Positions 42,894 through 55,109 of a stretch of DNA of 64,000 bases are shown piece by piece. The notes beneath the pieces were generated by a model. The model was not told the origin of the DNA. It saw only the letters and a list, made by a program, of their open reading frames with translations, and searched no databases. Origin of the DNA: Laccaria trichodermophora. Its lineage: Eukaryota > Basidiomycota > Agaricomycetes > Agaricales > Hydnangiaceae. The translations under genes and the position numbers were made by a program. The first letter of the stretch is position 1. Each line of letters starts with the position of its first letter. The stretch is taken from the NCBI GenBank assembly GCA_018417955.1, contig JACTVC010000002.1, positions 682,001-746,000 on the forward strand. The letters are read 5' to 3'.

Positions 42894-43429
42894 AAGGGCT
42901 GAGCGGGCCTACCATTAAAATGCCCTGGTGAACGTGATGATGGCTAGCAGAGTGAGATGGACATACCTGACACTGAATCACTGGACAGCGGGTCGCACAA
43001 CGGTCACGTATATATGACTAGCGACAATAGGGGCAGGTTTCATCAGTCACCTTGTTCAATATTGCAATGCCTTGGCTTGAATCGGACTTTAATTGGCACC
43101 ATGTGAGGCTAGTGACCAGATCCGACAATGCTTCGATACATCTTCAACTTCGTTTGAATTGAAAAGTGTAGCCGAGGAGAAGAGAGCTCTAGAGAGCTTG
43201 GATCACAATGGGTTCTAGGTGGTGATGGTGGTTTATGGCAACTCCGAGAGTTGAAATCGGCATGATGGCGGTCTTTCAAAATTCGAATTCGCTCTTGCCC
43301 CGGAACTTTTCTCATCAACTTGAATGCTCATCATCCTACATGATTTTCAACGATCTGCCCGATTCTTGCACGTTCTCGATACTTAAAATACAGCAATTAT
43401 ACGCAAAACTAATGTAGGAAAAGAAAAGT
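42894..43429. other. Intergenic, no gene seen
   Basis: Upstream region of the Ser/Thr-rich ORF and downstream of the 196-residue hypothetical gene. No recognisable elements. Confidence 0.4.
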
Positions 43430-44076
43430 CTAGAAATCTTCCGAGTAGATCGTACCGGCTGAGATCAAACGGTTTATCTCTCCTGCTGTCAGCGGCTCCC
43501 TCAACCCCTCGCCTTCCAACTTCTTCCACACAACTCGCACACTAGCAAGCTCGCCCTCTTCGTCCAAACCTTCATTATAGATTTGTTCCAGGAAGGGGTA
43601 CCCCTCATCATCGAGAACCGAGAGCGCAGCCAATCCGTGGCCGTGAGCCTCTCTGTCGCGCCAGTCGTCACCGTCGGCTGTGTCCTCGTCTTCTGGGTCT
43701 AATGGTGACCACTTGACGTTATCCATCGCCCAGAGGTTCTCCGCGACGCCTTCGTCGCGCTCTAATGCCTTGAACGTCCCAATCTTCCGCCACCAGCGGA
43801 ACCGCCCACCCACTCGCCCCTTGAGCGCAGTTAGCTCTAGCCACGTCTCTTCTTCGTCAAAATCCTGTGTGTTCTCCATCTCTGTGTGCGAGTCCCAAAC
43901 CGCGCAATACCACCCAGTCAGAGACTCGGGCGCAAAGAGGCTGGTACTTGGTCTCTAATATCAAAACAACAATGAGGCTAAAAGTTGATATGAGAATAGG
44001 TTGGACGCACAGTACCACAGTCATAGCTCCTATTGCGCAGATTCGTCCACTGAGCTGTGGTATTGGATTGCGCCAT
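43430..44076 (-). CDS. Conserved-looking hypothetical protein, two exons
   Basis: Exon 1 is 44011-44076 (MAQSNTTAQWTNLRNRSYDC then GT) and exon 2 is 43430-43954, separated by a 56-nt GT..AG intron at phase 0. Together they give 196 residues. The protein has a Trp-rich N-terminal part (TGWYCAVWDSHTE, RFRWWRKIGTFKALERD) and a C-terminal helix-rich part (EEGELASVRVVWKKLEGEGL, AGEINRLISAGTIYSEDF). No signal peptide, membrane segment or catalytic motif is seen. I do not recognise the family. The clean intron and lack of stops support a real gene. Confidence 0.6.
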
Positions 44077-44470
44077 GGTGTGAGGATGAGAAGTCGGCAC
44101 AACTCTAAAGAGTCGGCCTTTTAAGTACGGGACACACGCTTCCGGACCGACATCCCTACCTCTCAAGCTTCAAAACTTTCACGGGCTTTCATAGTCAGGC
44201 ACACTCCATCTGACCTGGGCATCCCATGAGGATAGGGTCAAAGCAACTGGTGAACGGCGCCCTTCGTTCATAGGGTTCGAGAGTCGAGCCTGTCGACGCA
44301 GCTGTTGAAAGCATCTTTTGTTCCCAAATACAGGTATCAGCCGGTAGCGCCTATTCATTGGTACTTACCCTATCGCTTCATTTGACGCTCCTACCGGATC
44401 TCTTTCCCGGAAGCTTCTTGCAGGTTCGATGCTACTAGGCTAGACGCCACTGGTGTCGGTAGGGGGATCC

Positions 44471-44922
44471 TTAGTTGTGGCCCTGTCGACGCGCACCGTT
44501 CTCATCTTTTGTGTCAAAAGCGTTCACCTCCTCGTCCATACCCGTCGCGCCTGCGATATACTCATTATGCCATCCTTCGTAAGCCGCCAATCCTAACAAA
44601 GTCTTCCCTCTTATGATCCGCGTACACTTCTCCAGTCCCTGTTTATCGATCACTTCGGATGTCCAATATCATCGAACTTGCACGACCGGTCCGCGCCGGT
44701 GAGCTTCCCAGTCTCTGGATGGGTAACCGTCTGGAACGTCGGGCCTGGTTGCCCCGTTGATCCACCGTGTGTCCGTCGCTGAGTTGATTTGCTTGCGTTG
44801 CCATTCTTCTGCGGTCCGTTGACTGCTTTCATGTTTTCGCTCAAGTCGCTTGCCTGGGGCGGAAATCCCTCAATGCTTTTTTGGATTGGCCGCCGCCTTT
44901 GGTCGAAGAAAGGCTGGAGCAT
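44471..44922 (-). pseudogene. Possible broken hypothetical gene
   Basis: An ORF from ATG 44922 (MLQPFFDQRRRPIQKSIEGF) ends at a TGA near 44650 after FDDIGHPK. A second frame overlapping by one base continues VIDKQGLEKCTRIIRGKTLL through GLAAYEGWHNEYIAGATG to 44471. The two stretches look like one protein separated by a one-base shift, but no family is known, so this is speculative. Confidence 0.25.
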
Positions 44923-45956
44923 TGGCCTACGTCATTCAAGATTTTTTTTCTGAAGGGTCTCTAAAATACCGGATTATTCTGTTACGCGAAAATTATGGGT
45001 GCTGCATGCCATCTTGGCGGAATTCTCTCCATTGCGAATCAGATTTTTGAGCAACGATGCGCGCGGCAGGGCGAATTGGGGAGAAAGAGGGAAACGCAGA
45101 GCCATTTCAAGTTCCTCTCCTCAATCATCTTGTGATTTTGTTGGAAGGAAGTTGACGGATGATAGGTCCCTGTGTTTCCGGTATATCAAATCATCGGGAC
45201 GGAAGGAAACTTCATGACGGGAGAGACTGGGAGAGACTCAGAACATGTGGGGAAATTTGAAATTAACGGTATAGGGTGCCGCAGGTATGCCGCGTGCTCT
45301 CGAATTCCCCTCATTTGTCCCATCGTCATCTATCCCATTATTTTTCATAGGCGGATGCTACAATTCCGTTTTCCATCCCGCGGTGATATATCGACTCTGA
45401 ACTCGAGTGTATCAACACGTCTAAAAACAGCACATTGTTGTAAACTGATCTAACTATAATCTGGCGTGTTGTGGAGTGCAGGTTCGAACTTCGCGGGCGT
45501 CCTGGACAAGCGCGCGTCAGCTTTTACGTGGATCCGTCAGCAGCGGCGCTCAGGCCTAACTGGTGGTATCAGGTTCGACGAGCCTTGTACAAAATTCCAC
45601 CTAGCTTGCGCTTTGGTGTTGAAAAGTTGCCACGACCCGCCAGGTCGCTCCGGAGCTTCTTGGCGAAATATGGTCCGTTATATTATGTTTCATGATTTGC
45701 AGGTGTGATTTTGAAAGGTCGAATTATTGATTTCGAGTTCACGGCTAAAAACTCCTTCCAATTCGAAATGTGAGGGCAAACTTGAAGTCGAATGTCGAAT
45801 GATAACTTTGAATGTGGTGTGTGTATGATGGTGGGATGAGTAATTTGGATGACGTCTCTGAACACTTTTGGACTCAGGGTAAGGAAAAGAATTGGTCGAA
45901 AAAAAATATGAGGGACACGGTCGTTATGTCATGTGCATCATGATATCATGAGTAAT
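44923..45956. other. Intergenic, no gene supported
   Basis: Short ORFs only; none convincing. Confidence 0.35.
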
Positions 45957-46082
45957 TCAAGCAACAACTTGAATGCAATACGCGTTGTTCCCGCTGCCGC
46001 CATCATCAGCGTTGGTTGGGATCTCCGTGGGGCCGGAAACGGCGAAGGCGACGAAGGTAAAGAGGGAGGTGAAAGAATCCAT
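45957..46082 (-). CDS. Candidate lipopeptide mating-pheromone precursor (41 residues)
   Basis: The ORF starts at ATG 46082 and ends at TGA 45957. It begins MDSFTSLFTFVAFAVSG, continues PTEIPTNADDGGSGNNAYC and ends IQVVA. Basidiomycete pheromone precursors are 40-70 residues, commonly begin MDSFT/MDAFT, contain acidic Gly/Ser-rich spacers with small conserved acidic processing pairs, and end in a farnesylated CaaX box such as CVVA. This ORF matches in length, start, spacer composition and VVA end. However, five residues follow the cysteine instead of three, so a standard CaaX is absent. It may be a decayed or variant precursor, or a coincidence. No STE3-like receptor gene is in the window. Confidence 0.4.
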   Translation of the reverse strand: MDSFTSLFTFVAFAVSGPTEIPTNADDGGSGNNAYCIQVVA

Positions 46083-47261
46083 GAGAGTAGGTTAGGGATT
46101 CCGAGGTGAATAACAGAGAGTCTGTTGAAGAATATTTAGGTCTCGGGGAAACTTGCAAGTTGATTCTCTATCGTCGAAAGGTTGTTTCTTTCAAACAACC
46201 TCATTGAATTCAACGCAAATTTCCGCAACACCCAGACCAGTGACACGCCGGATAACGAGACGTTTGAATACTGATATCGATTTTCTTCGAGGCTTATTGT
46301 GAAGCTGCGTTCCTGAACCGGGGATCAGCACAATGAACAATAAAAGTTGACCTTCAAAGCCTACGAGATCTCACATAGTCGAAAGCAACGAAAAGCTCAC
46401 GACGTCGCGCGATGACAGGCAAGCTTAATTTCGTTCAGAGGTTGGGTTGAATACCTCGAGTAAAAATTGTTTGGATGAACTTGGAACATAGCGGTGGCGA
46501 CAATAGGGATTGTAAAGCAGGGATTTGCTTTTTGTCTTCGGTCATGTCGATGCAATATGTTGCTGGTCACCAGGTCGAGCGTACGAATAAGCCAACAAAA
46601 ACGCGAACGTGCAGAGGGGAGTGTGGGAGAGGATGTAGGGATGATACTGTTCTGATGGTAATATGAAATCATCGATTGTCACGTAGTTAGTGTACTTAGT
46701 AACACGACTTTCTCTTCAAGTTTCGAGTCCTTTCGCAGTCCTCTCTCAATTTCACTAGTACCATAGCCATCGTATTCCCTCTTTGTGGTCTGTATTCTTG
46801 ATCGATTCTCAATTTCCTGGCAATGTGCACTCCCTAGTTCCACCAGGCTCTGGCTCCCTGAAATATGCCCATTATTCGGCCACTTTGTCGTATCCCGATT
46901 CAACTTTCCTTAATTCAGCGCTTTTTACAGATTCAGTAAGAATCAGAAATTTAATATAGAAGTTTACTTGGGTCGCCAAATAAGTAGAGCTGAGAGACGG
47001 CTGAAGCTTCAACCTGGGATAAAAACCTGCACAGATTGTATAGGATTGTACCGATATAAATTTTTTCAAAATTTCGTAGAGCTTTGCTAGTGATTCTCAC
47101 AATTTCTTGCGACTGCCGGGTCGCTCAACACGACTCTAAATGGATCCCGAGAGACTCGGAGGATTGTTGTTATGTATTTACTTCACGCCTGACTCGCGTC
47201 ACGCCGGTCACGACATCCTGCTCACCACCACGGACGACGTCGAGCGGCTACGACTCCCACG
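46083..47261. other. Intergenic upstream of the pheromone-like ORF and the Vps39-like gene
   Basis: A perfect 9-bp inverted repeat AGGTTGTTT/AAACAACCT with a 5-base loop lies at 46179-46201, about 100 bp upstream of the pheromone-like start. No CNH-domain exons are visible up to 47262. Confidence 0.4.
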
Positions 47262-50200
47262 ATGTCCTCAACATTCCCCCGCTCCTCCATTCTTGTCCTA
47301 ACCCCCACCTCCATCCATTCCCTCGTACCATCAACCATCATATCACAAGTCTCTTCCCTCATTGACACGCACCAGCTCGAAGACGCGCTCGCTCTCGCTG
47401 ATCAGAGGAAGAGGAAGTTGGAGGGGAACTTGATCGTTAACGAGGATGATGTTCGTTCGTTTTCTCTCCCCGTCCACGGGGCTTTATTGTTATCAGAATA
47501 AATATTGACAATTATGCAACGCAAAAACAGGAAGACGAAATGCGCTACGTGTACCAACTCATCGGTATACAATGTTTTGCGGAGACGAGGTTCGAAGATG
47601 CCGGAAAGGCGCTGTTCAATGGTGACTTCGACCCTCGAGTCATCATCTCGTATTTCCCAGACGTTGTTGGGCGTATGTACGGAGACGAAGATGAGATGGA
47701 CGTGTTTCGCGGTGTGGAGGAACGGATGCCTTCTGTGCGGAGCGTTGATGATTTGAGTGAGTTGCTGTCTTCTTTCCCCCTTCACCATATCCGATCCTGT
47801 CTTTTATTGGATTAAGACCATGTACACCTTCCCACCCCCTTCCCTCACACCGATTAACTCTACTAATTCTAGTCACCAAAAACCTAGTCAGGAACTACTC
47901 CCCGCACCTCGCACCTTCCTCTCCGCCTACCGCGGAACTCTTCAAGATCCTCAAGCAAAACTCTTTGGACATGCTTGAGACGTTTTTGAGGAAATGGAGA
48001 ACTAAAAGGGCCATTGAAAGGGAGGCGGGGGGGAGGTGGGGCGAGTTGTGTGATCCTGTAAGTGCCGGTTCTTCTTCCTTTTTTCGTTTTTTATTTTTTC
48101 GACCGAGCTAATGAAGGAACGACCCGATTAGGTAGTAGACACGGTTCTTACGAAGGTCTACGCACGCTCTCCAGCTCGTCGCAAAGACCTCTACGCTCTC
48201 ATCTCAGACCCTTCAAACTCCATAGTCCTCTCAGAAGTCGAGCCAGAGCTTCGCAAGGCGGGGTTGTATAATGCCTTGTGTATGCTTTTTGGGATGAAAG
48301 GGGGAGAGGAGGGGAGGGGAAGGGTATTGGATCTTTTGAAGGGGTAGGTTGTTCCTTGCTTTTGCTTCTTCCCTTTTGCTCTGTTTCGGGTTTCGTGTTT
48401 GAAAGGCAGCGTTAACGGTTGTTTGTGACAGGCTGGTGGAAGGCACAATAAAAGATGACGACGTCCTTGACCCCCTGGAAAGACTCGTCTCGCTGGTTGT
48501 GGAGAAGAAGGATAGGGCGCTGACGCAGAAGTGGGGGTTGTGGTTGGTTAGACGGGATTTGGAACGGGGGCTGAAGGTACCTTTCCCTTCGTCCCACTCT
48601 TATATTACACCTGGGGTAACATGGTACTTTGCCAAATAGCTCCTTATACCGCGCGAAACGGGCAAACGTCGCGAAAAACCCGAAGAAGACATTGCCTTGC
48701 TTGACCAGATTGAGGAAGCCAACCCTGCAGCGGGGGTTCAGTATCTTGAGTATTTGGTGCTTAGGCGGAGGAGTAACGTGTGTCTTCTTCCTTCCCTTCT
48801 CCCTTCTTGCGAATGAGAAAAACTTTATTTTTTATTAGTCAATGGAACTGCATACAAGGCTAGCAATGGCGTGCATAGACCAGGTACTTGGGTATTTGGG
48901 GGACGATGTCGGGGTGTTGAAGTTGTGGAGGGCGAAAGGTTTGCTTTCTCCCTACTGTCATTATTTCCAAGTGGCTGATGGAGCCTTTTTCAATTGTGAC
49001 AGCGGCATCGTTTGCTTCGTCTACACGGTCCTCCTCCTCCGGACCCTCAAGCTCAAGCTCAACTATCACTTCGAACATCCGAACCGCCCCAAATTCAACC
49101 TCCCTACCACGCACCCAATCCTTCCTCGCATACTATACCTCAACAACACCGGACTCTCCGCATAAACGCGCGCGGCTCAAAACGATTTTGGTGCTCTCCC
49201 TGTCGGAGTTTTATGATCCTGACGCTGTGAGACGAAGGTTGGACGAGGCGGGGGAGAAGGAGAGGGGGGTGTTGGTTTTTGAGAGGGCTTTGTTGGAGGG
49301 TAAGGTTGGTGGTGTTCTGTCTTTCCTTTTTCTCGACCACAAACCGACTTTCGCTTTTTCATTTTTCTTGCTCACGTCAATCACCTCACCTCACTGACAC
49401 ACTCACACAGACACAAAATCACCGCGCAGCGCTCGAGCTACTCGTACACGAATTACAAGACCCAATATCGGCAGAGGCTTATTGTACACTTGGAGGCGAG
49501 GTGGTGTCAGAACGGACGTTGAGGAGTGCGGCGGAGAGTGCGGGACTTGTTGGTGTTGCGATGTTCGCTGCCGTGTTTTCGAATGCTTCACCGATACGTA
49601 GGGAGGGGAGTGGGCAGGGGGGCAGGGTGCAAAACCAAACGGGGGTGGGGAAGGTACAAGCCGCGACGGTGATTACAAGACAGAAGACAGTGGACGAGGG
49701 GTTGAAGAAGGAGCTTTTGAAGGTTCTTTTGGAGGTGTATATGGATGGAGATGAGTGAGTGTTCGACTTTGACTTCAGCGAAGGAAGGAAGGTCCGGGTG
49801 CTGACTCCGCTTCGATTTGTTTCTTTCCCTTAGTCAAGTTAACTCAGAACGAGCAACGCACTTGCTAAATTCGCAGGCTGTTAACCTTGATGTTGTGGAT
49901 GTACGTCCTTTCTCTCCTCCCGTAAGAGGGGACAAGCTGATGAGTGGGGAGTGCAGGTCATCGAACTAGTTCCACCACTCTGGCCCGTTAATGGTATGGC
50001 CTCCTTCCTCGTGCGGTCGTTTCGGCGGACGCAACATGCATTGTTGGAGGGCAAAATTGTCAAAAATATATGTGTTGGGCAGAACCTAGAGGTAACTTCC
50101 CCATCTTTTCGTTCTGGTCGGGTGCTAATGTGGATGGTGAAGGTAAAAGATAGATCATGGAAAATCTTACGAGATGAGGGTGCTGTTATCGAGGAAGCCG

Positions 50201-50406
50201 ATGCGGAGGATGAGCTGGAGGACGAGGAGGCAGAAGGGGAGAAGGTGGTATTGAGCGAGAAAATTGCAGAGGCGCGTGGGGTTGTACATGCGCTGAGGTT
50301 GTCTGTGAATGGGGGTGGGGATGATGGGGAGGGGGAGAAGAGAAATTTATTGGGGTTGGTGAACGATGCTGGGGGTGGGGAGGTGGGTGGTGATGAACTT
50401 GGATGA
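47262..50406 (+). CDS. Vps39/TGFBRAP1 (Vps3-like) family protein without CNH domain
   Basis: Twelve exons join in frame (47262-47450, 47531-47756, 47873-48057, 48132-48343, 48432-48576, 48640-48777, 48839-48938, 49003-49304, 49411-49754, 49834-49900, 49957-50091, 50143-50406) to 768 residues. Recognisable segments are the post-CNH linker (RSSILVLTPTSIHSLVPSTI, DTHQLEDALALADQRKRK), helical clathrin-repeat-like blocks (RYVYQLIGIQCFAETRFEDA, ISYFPDVVGRMYG, LVRNYSPHL..LDMLETFLRKW), the Vps39_1-like RRKDLYALISDPSNSIVLSE, and the Vps39_2-like C-terminus (DVIELVPPLWPVNGMASFLV, RRTQHALLEGKIVKNICVG). Relatives tether endosomal or vacuolar membranes in CORVET or HOPS with Rab5/Rab7. The family normally has an N-terminal CNH domain of about 300 residues, which is absent upstream, so the gene is 5'-truncated or mis-joined. 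Confidence 0.75.
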
Positions 50407-53400
50407 TAAGGTTGAGTCTGGGGGTGATCGTGTGCTGCGTACTCCTTACTTACTGCTACGGTAATAGTTGGCTTAATCGATGGTGCTGGATGGATTCGAA
50501 CTTGGAATTTCCTTGGAAATCTGAGAGATCGTGACATTGCCATCAACGGGTGTGCGCACTGCAGCTTGATCTACAGACTACGCCTCTTCTGTCAAATGAC
50601 TTCAACAGCATAGTGGCGTTGGTTTCTTGGAGGGGTTAGCATTGACGTCGAACTTGAAGCTGATATGAATCAGTATGAATCTTTGTATGGTTCAATCGCT
50701 CGGATAAAACCCCATTCTTGATTCCATCACGAAACCCCCCATTCTTGATATCATCACTCCAGCAAAAACGTGTCCAAATCCCCACCGCCAAACATACTTC
50801 CCGGGGACGTTTGAGGTTGGTGAACTTGTCGGTTTGTTGGAATGCGCCAATCGAGTAATCCCAGTTGCTAGTATGTTTTCTATGGCGCTTATCTCCCACT
50901 TACAGACAGCTCGGACCCGAGTTCCCACATCCAGTCGCTGGGAAATGAAAGACCCAAGACGCCTCATTCCTGCCCGATGTCATTGTCAGGCCCTTCCTTC
51001 CCACAGCGATCTATGGGAGAGGCACACAGCATCTCAGCGACATGGGCCTATCGTTTGGACAGATCTCCACTGGCACCACGCTGCAGCCCTCAAACTTTGC
51101 GTTCCCGCTAGAAGACGGGCACGAGGGGGATGATGTCTGATTCAGAGCGCAACATCTCCAGTAAGTAATTCAACGAGTCGTGGTTGTAAAATGTTGGACA
51201 TTCGATTCTGGAACGTTCCTCGGCGCTGGCATGCGCCAACACCATGGGCCTCTCCCACGACGAAAGTGAGAAAATGTTGTGTCCTCAGGCCTCAGGTATT
51301 TGATTGAAATAAAATACATATGCATAGACCACCCCGACACGATCGCAGAATTTGGGATTTTCAGCCATCGTTCACGCCCTGGTTCTTCCCTTGGTGCCTC
51401 ACTGGCAGGCTTATTGGAGATCTTTCGAGAGGGATAACGTTAATTTTCTTATGACATCGCCTATCGAAGGAAAGGTCAAGGACACGACACATCTTGATTG
51501 CAAAGGGTCAACGGCGTTGCGTCGTTCCCTCCCTGCAGCAACCAAGTGGGAAGCCGCTGTCGCTCTCAGGTCTGCAAAATTAGGCTTTAGTCTGGTTAAG
51601 GAATGAAACTGTCACTGCACTGTCAACAGCAACGAGTTCACGACCTGGCCGCCTCCCCGTTATCTGCCGTACTGTTGTTGATCCGTTTGACATGATGACT
51701 TATGGAAACAGTCTTCCGCCAGCTTCATTTTCGTAAGCTATGATCTGATTTATAAGCAGCGACCCCAGAAACCCCGTTCAGCTACATCAAAAAATATGTC
51801 AAAACTTTGGACCCTGAGTATCGTTTTCCACAACAAAATACCTACTCTCAACGGATGTGGAGGCCCAGGGTGTTTTCTGGCCATAGGTATGTTCCATATA
51901 AATCACATTAAGTTACATAGAACATTTCTGTAAGGCATCAGCAACCAGGAGGTAAATTGTGGGTACCATACTGGATCTTGAGAAAGACGCGTCCAAACTC
52001 CATTCCACTGCAACCATGGTCACTGCCGTTACTCGCAGTTGCGTTTTACTCTATCTGGATGATGTTCACCCACCCCGTGCAGGTAGGTACAATCAAAGGT
52101 CAATCTGTATATGCATGGCCTCTTGTCCACTACCCAACTCTCTTCAACGGCAAGTACACGCATTGCACAGTGCACTACGTTGCCTCTCTTTTCTATGATT
52201 CATGAATACCACGCCGTGACACCATCACTGGACAGCTTCTGTGGTCGCTGAGCACTGCGTCCCTACTTTGGTCTGAAATTAGGTGGTGGGCGCCAAAGGA
52301 AGACATAAAGTTGACGTGAACGATTGCGAACAAACAGTTTTTTTTTCCTCCACCACCTTGCTCGTTGTCTCAGCGGCTCAGCGCTCAACCATTGCACATG
52401 TAACAAAATTCGGTTTGTGATTTTTTTCGATTGCTGCTCACAATTCTAATTGATTTTTTGCATTCAGGGAATTGCTGTCACGCTGAGGCCTTCTCATGTA
52501 AGTTTAATGTGTGTTCCTGTTGTTACTAAACTTGTTGCAGGCTTTTTCCTAACATGTTTCTTGATTTTTCAGAGGCCGGCGATGCACGTTGGCACATCAC
52601 TCGCCCAACACTCACCCACCTCGTACACCCACGCGGATTCAATCTTTGAACGTCCGAAGATCACTGGGTAAGTTTCTATACAAGTAACACCCCTGTCCAC
52701 GAAGTAATAGCACTTTCTATCGTTGTAGATGATCTAATTCGATTTTTCGATGTCTGCGGGTTGATATGACGCGGCGTGCCAGCCAGTTCCTTCAACCTTA
52801 CCTCAGGATTGGCCCGACGCAACGTATTGCATCCCAAAAAACGCGCTTTTGCCGAGGCTGTGTCTTTCAAATGTACGTTATGTTTCTTTAGTATTTGTTC
52901 TCTTACTAATTAATCTTCCTAGACATCTTTCCATGTAATTCAATATTTCAACACCTGGTAAACGCTATGTGGAAGGACGTAGAGCCTCTGCCGCATTTGC
53001 ATTTTATGACATACTCCCTCGCCGCGGCCGGTATCAGGCAAGAAATTGGTTGAGGGCTTTAGATCGTGACCATACGGGACAGTTCACCACATAGTCAAAA
53101 TCGCGCCTGGCACGTCTTCGTCACTAGTATCAGGCTGGGTAGTTGTTGGGTAGTTGCGGCTCAAACCTTGACTTCAAGAACTATTCGACGCCGAGCCCCT
53201 TTAGTCGGAGACAAGCTCAGCCTGAGCTGCTAAGATACTGATGCACGAGAAAAGGTCCTGCAAGCGACGAGGCAAGTGAGGTAAAAAATTCAAGATGGTT
53301 GTTAGCACAACCTCAATTGGAAGATGCGCGCACGCGACTTGGGTTATCTGAGAGTTTTCCTTTGCGATTTTTAGGACACATGACGAATGGCTACAGTAAT

Positions 53401-54280
53401 GAGCAAAACAACGAGCCAACAACGAGCTCATGCTTATAACGTTCAACATATAAGAAACTCACGCGATATCAAAGGGGATCAATGTAGAGACATCCCTGAA
53501 AATACGAGTTCTTCGTAAGTGGCGACGTGCATTATCCATAGGTGAAAGAGCAAACTATGCGTTCTGTATCTTGCCGCCTGCGGGAGCATTTGGCGTGTAA
53601 GGGTCCAGCTTTGGCTGTATTGATTTTGGGGCTTGAGGTTTCTGGGGTCCCTGCTTACAAATTGACCATCAGCTTACGAAAATTGAAGCTGGCGGAAGAC
53701 TGTTTCCATAATGACTGGGCCTGGCCTAAGCGCTAATCCCAAAAGTCCCAATGCGCACTGGCTGTGCCGATCTCACTTGTCACTGGTCACCGGTGAGTCC
53801 AATTTTGCAATATGGTTCTGGCCGCGTTGTTGCTGAGATGTTGTTTTGCGCTTCAGGCCGCCTTAAGCTACGCATGCATCACGACTATAAAGAATATCTA
53901 TCCTTGAATTGGTGGCAGAAAATTCAGGGCGTGGTAGGGCGTGGTTTTATGGCGTATAGTATCCCCCTACAACGTACATGGCGTATGTGTTTGTTGAGCC
54001 CTAACGGGGTTCCGAGTTGGTATTAGGAGGGAGCGCTAATTATTCTCTTGAATGTGCCAAGTCATTTGTCAAGTGTACGCTTCGCGCCTGGCTGTTGCTT
54101 GGGCCACCTTGAAAGATTAGAGACCCATCCATGCTTGGATTCATTTACTGACGAAATCTCTCCTGGTAATCACTGGGAGGTCACCTTCATATCAGCAAAA
54201 GGTGATACAAGTTTCCTGTTTTTATTATCCACAAATTATAGTACAAGGAATTGAATAGACACACGAAGATGGAACGGTCG
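50407..54280. other. Long interval without a recognised gene
   Basis: Only short ORFs on both strands. Protein-like stretches such as FLPDVIVRPFLPTAIYGRG (about 50970-51030), DTIAEFGIFSHRSRPGSSLG (about 51340-51400) and YIKKYVKTLDPEYRFPQQNT (about 51790-51850) may be exons of a decayed gene, but I cannot assign a family. Confidence 0.3.
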
Positions 54281-55109
54281 CTATACGACTTTACCCTGCG
54301 CAACCAAATCCTTCAGCGTCTCCTCCCATCGATAATTCCACGGAAGCTCGTCAACATCAAGCATCTCGTCGATCCCAAAAGGTGTCATGTGAGCCAACGT
54401 GCTCCCTTTCACCAAAATGATCGACAAAGCATAACCTAAGCCCCCTTTCGTGCGTAACGCCTTTGAGCGTTCGACCAAGGAAGCGAAGCCTGGCCCCCAT
54501 TCGGGCTTCATCGACGTCAGCTCGTCCATGGAAGACGTGTAAACGTCGTCGACGAGAAAGCTGTTTGGTATCGATTTCACCCAGTTTGGAAATGAGGTAT
54601 TGGGAACTAGGACGATGACGAGGACGTGGGTGAAGCAGAGATCTGGGTTTGTTTGGAGAGTGAGAGCGTGGATGACGGAGGAGGAGATGATGGGGCGGTA
54701 AGACTACATAAGCATAAGGTGGTCGGGTTGGCAAGTATTGAGGCTCAGAGGCGAAGTTAAAAGTTACCTGGACCCATTTCTTCAGCGTGCTCTCCGTATC
54801 ACGCAAAGTGGCACCCTCGACTGTACTGTCGGATTGTTCTTTGATCATTGCTAGAGCTGCACGATTCTGTTTGCACATCGCTTTGTGATTTGGCCAATCT
54901 TTGTTCTGGCATTCTTTGCTCTGCTCGTGAAGGGGTTTCCTGGTATAAGATCAAGTACATGAGAGGGGTCGCCTGAGACTCACACAGTAATGGGCACGAC
55001 TGCATCCGCCGCATGTCAATAAAGCCTTCTGACCGTCTCCTTTTGTCTCATGACAATTCTGGCACTGCTTGAACTCTTTTGCGTGTTTCGCGAGTGGAAT
55101 TGAAGGCAT
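54281..55109 (-). CDS. MYND-type zinc-finger protein
   Basis: Exons 54984-55109, 54768-54920 and 54281-54703 join in frame to 233 residues. Residues 1-65 are a MYND finger: CQNC, LTCGGCSRAHYC, SKECQNKDWPNHKAMCK, with all zinc-binding Cys/His positions present. The intron-1 acceptor was chosen (GAGCAG, 54921) because it restores the CSKEC motif. The C-terminal part (TLKKWVQSYRPIISSSVIHA, then LGYALSIILVKGSTLAH, LDVDELPWNYRWEETLKDLV) resembles the poorly characterised tail of many Agaricomycete MYND proteins. MYND fingers mediate protein interaction, often in transcriptional regulation. The gene is intact. Confidence 0.8.

Noticed and set aside
44650..44922. Secreted or effector-like protein
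   Set aside because: No signal peptide or cysteine pattern; reported only as a possible broken hypothetical gene.
54357..54878. 173-codon ORF reading through the MYND gene introns
   Set aside because: It reads through intron 2 and then an alternate frame of exon 3; splicing gives a better protein.
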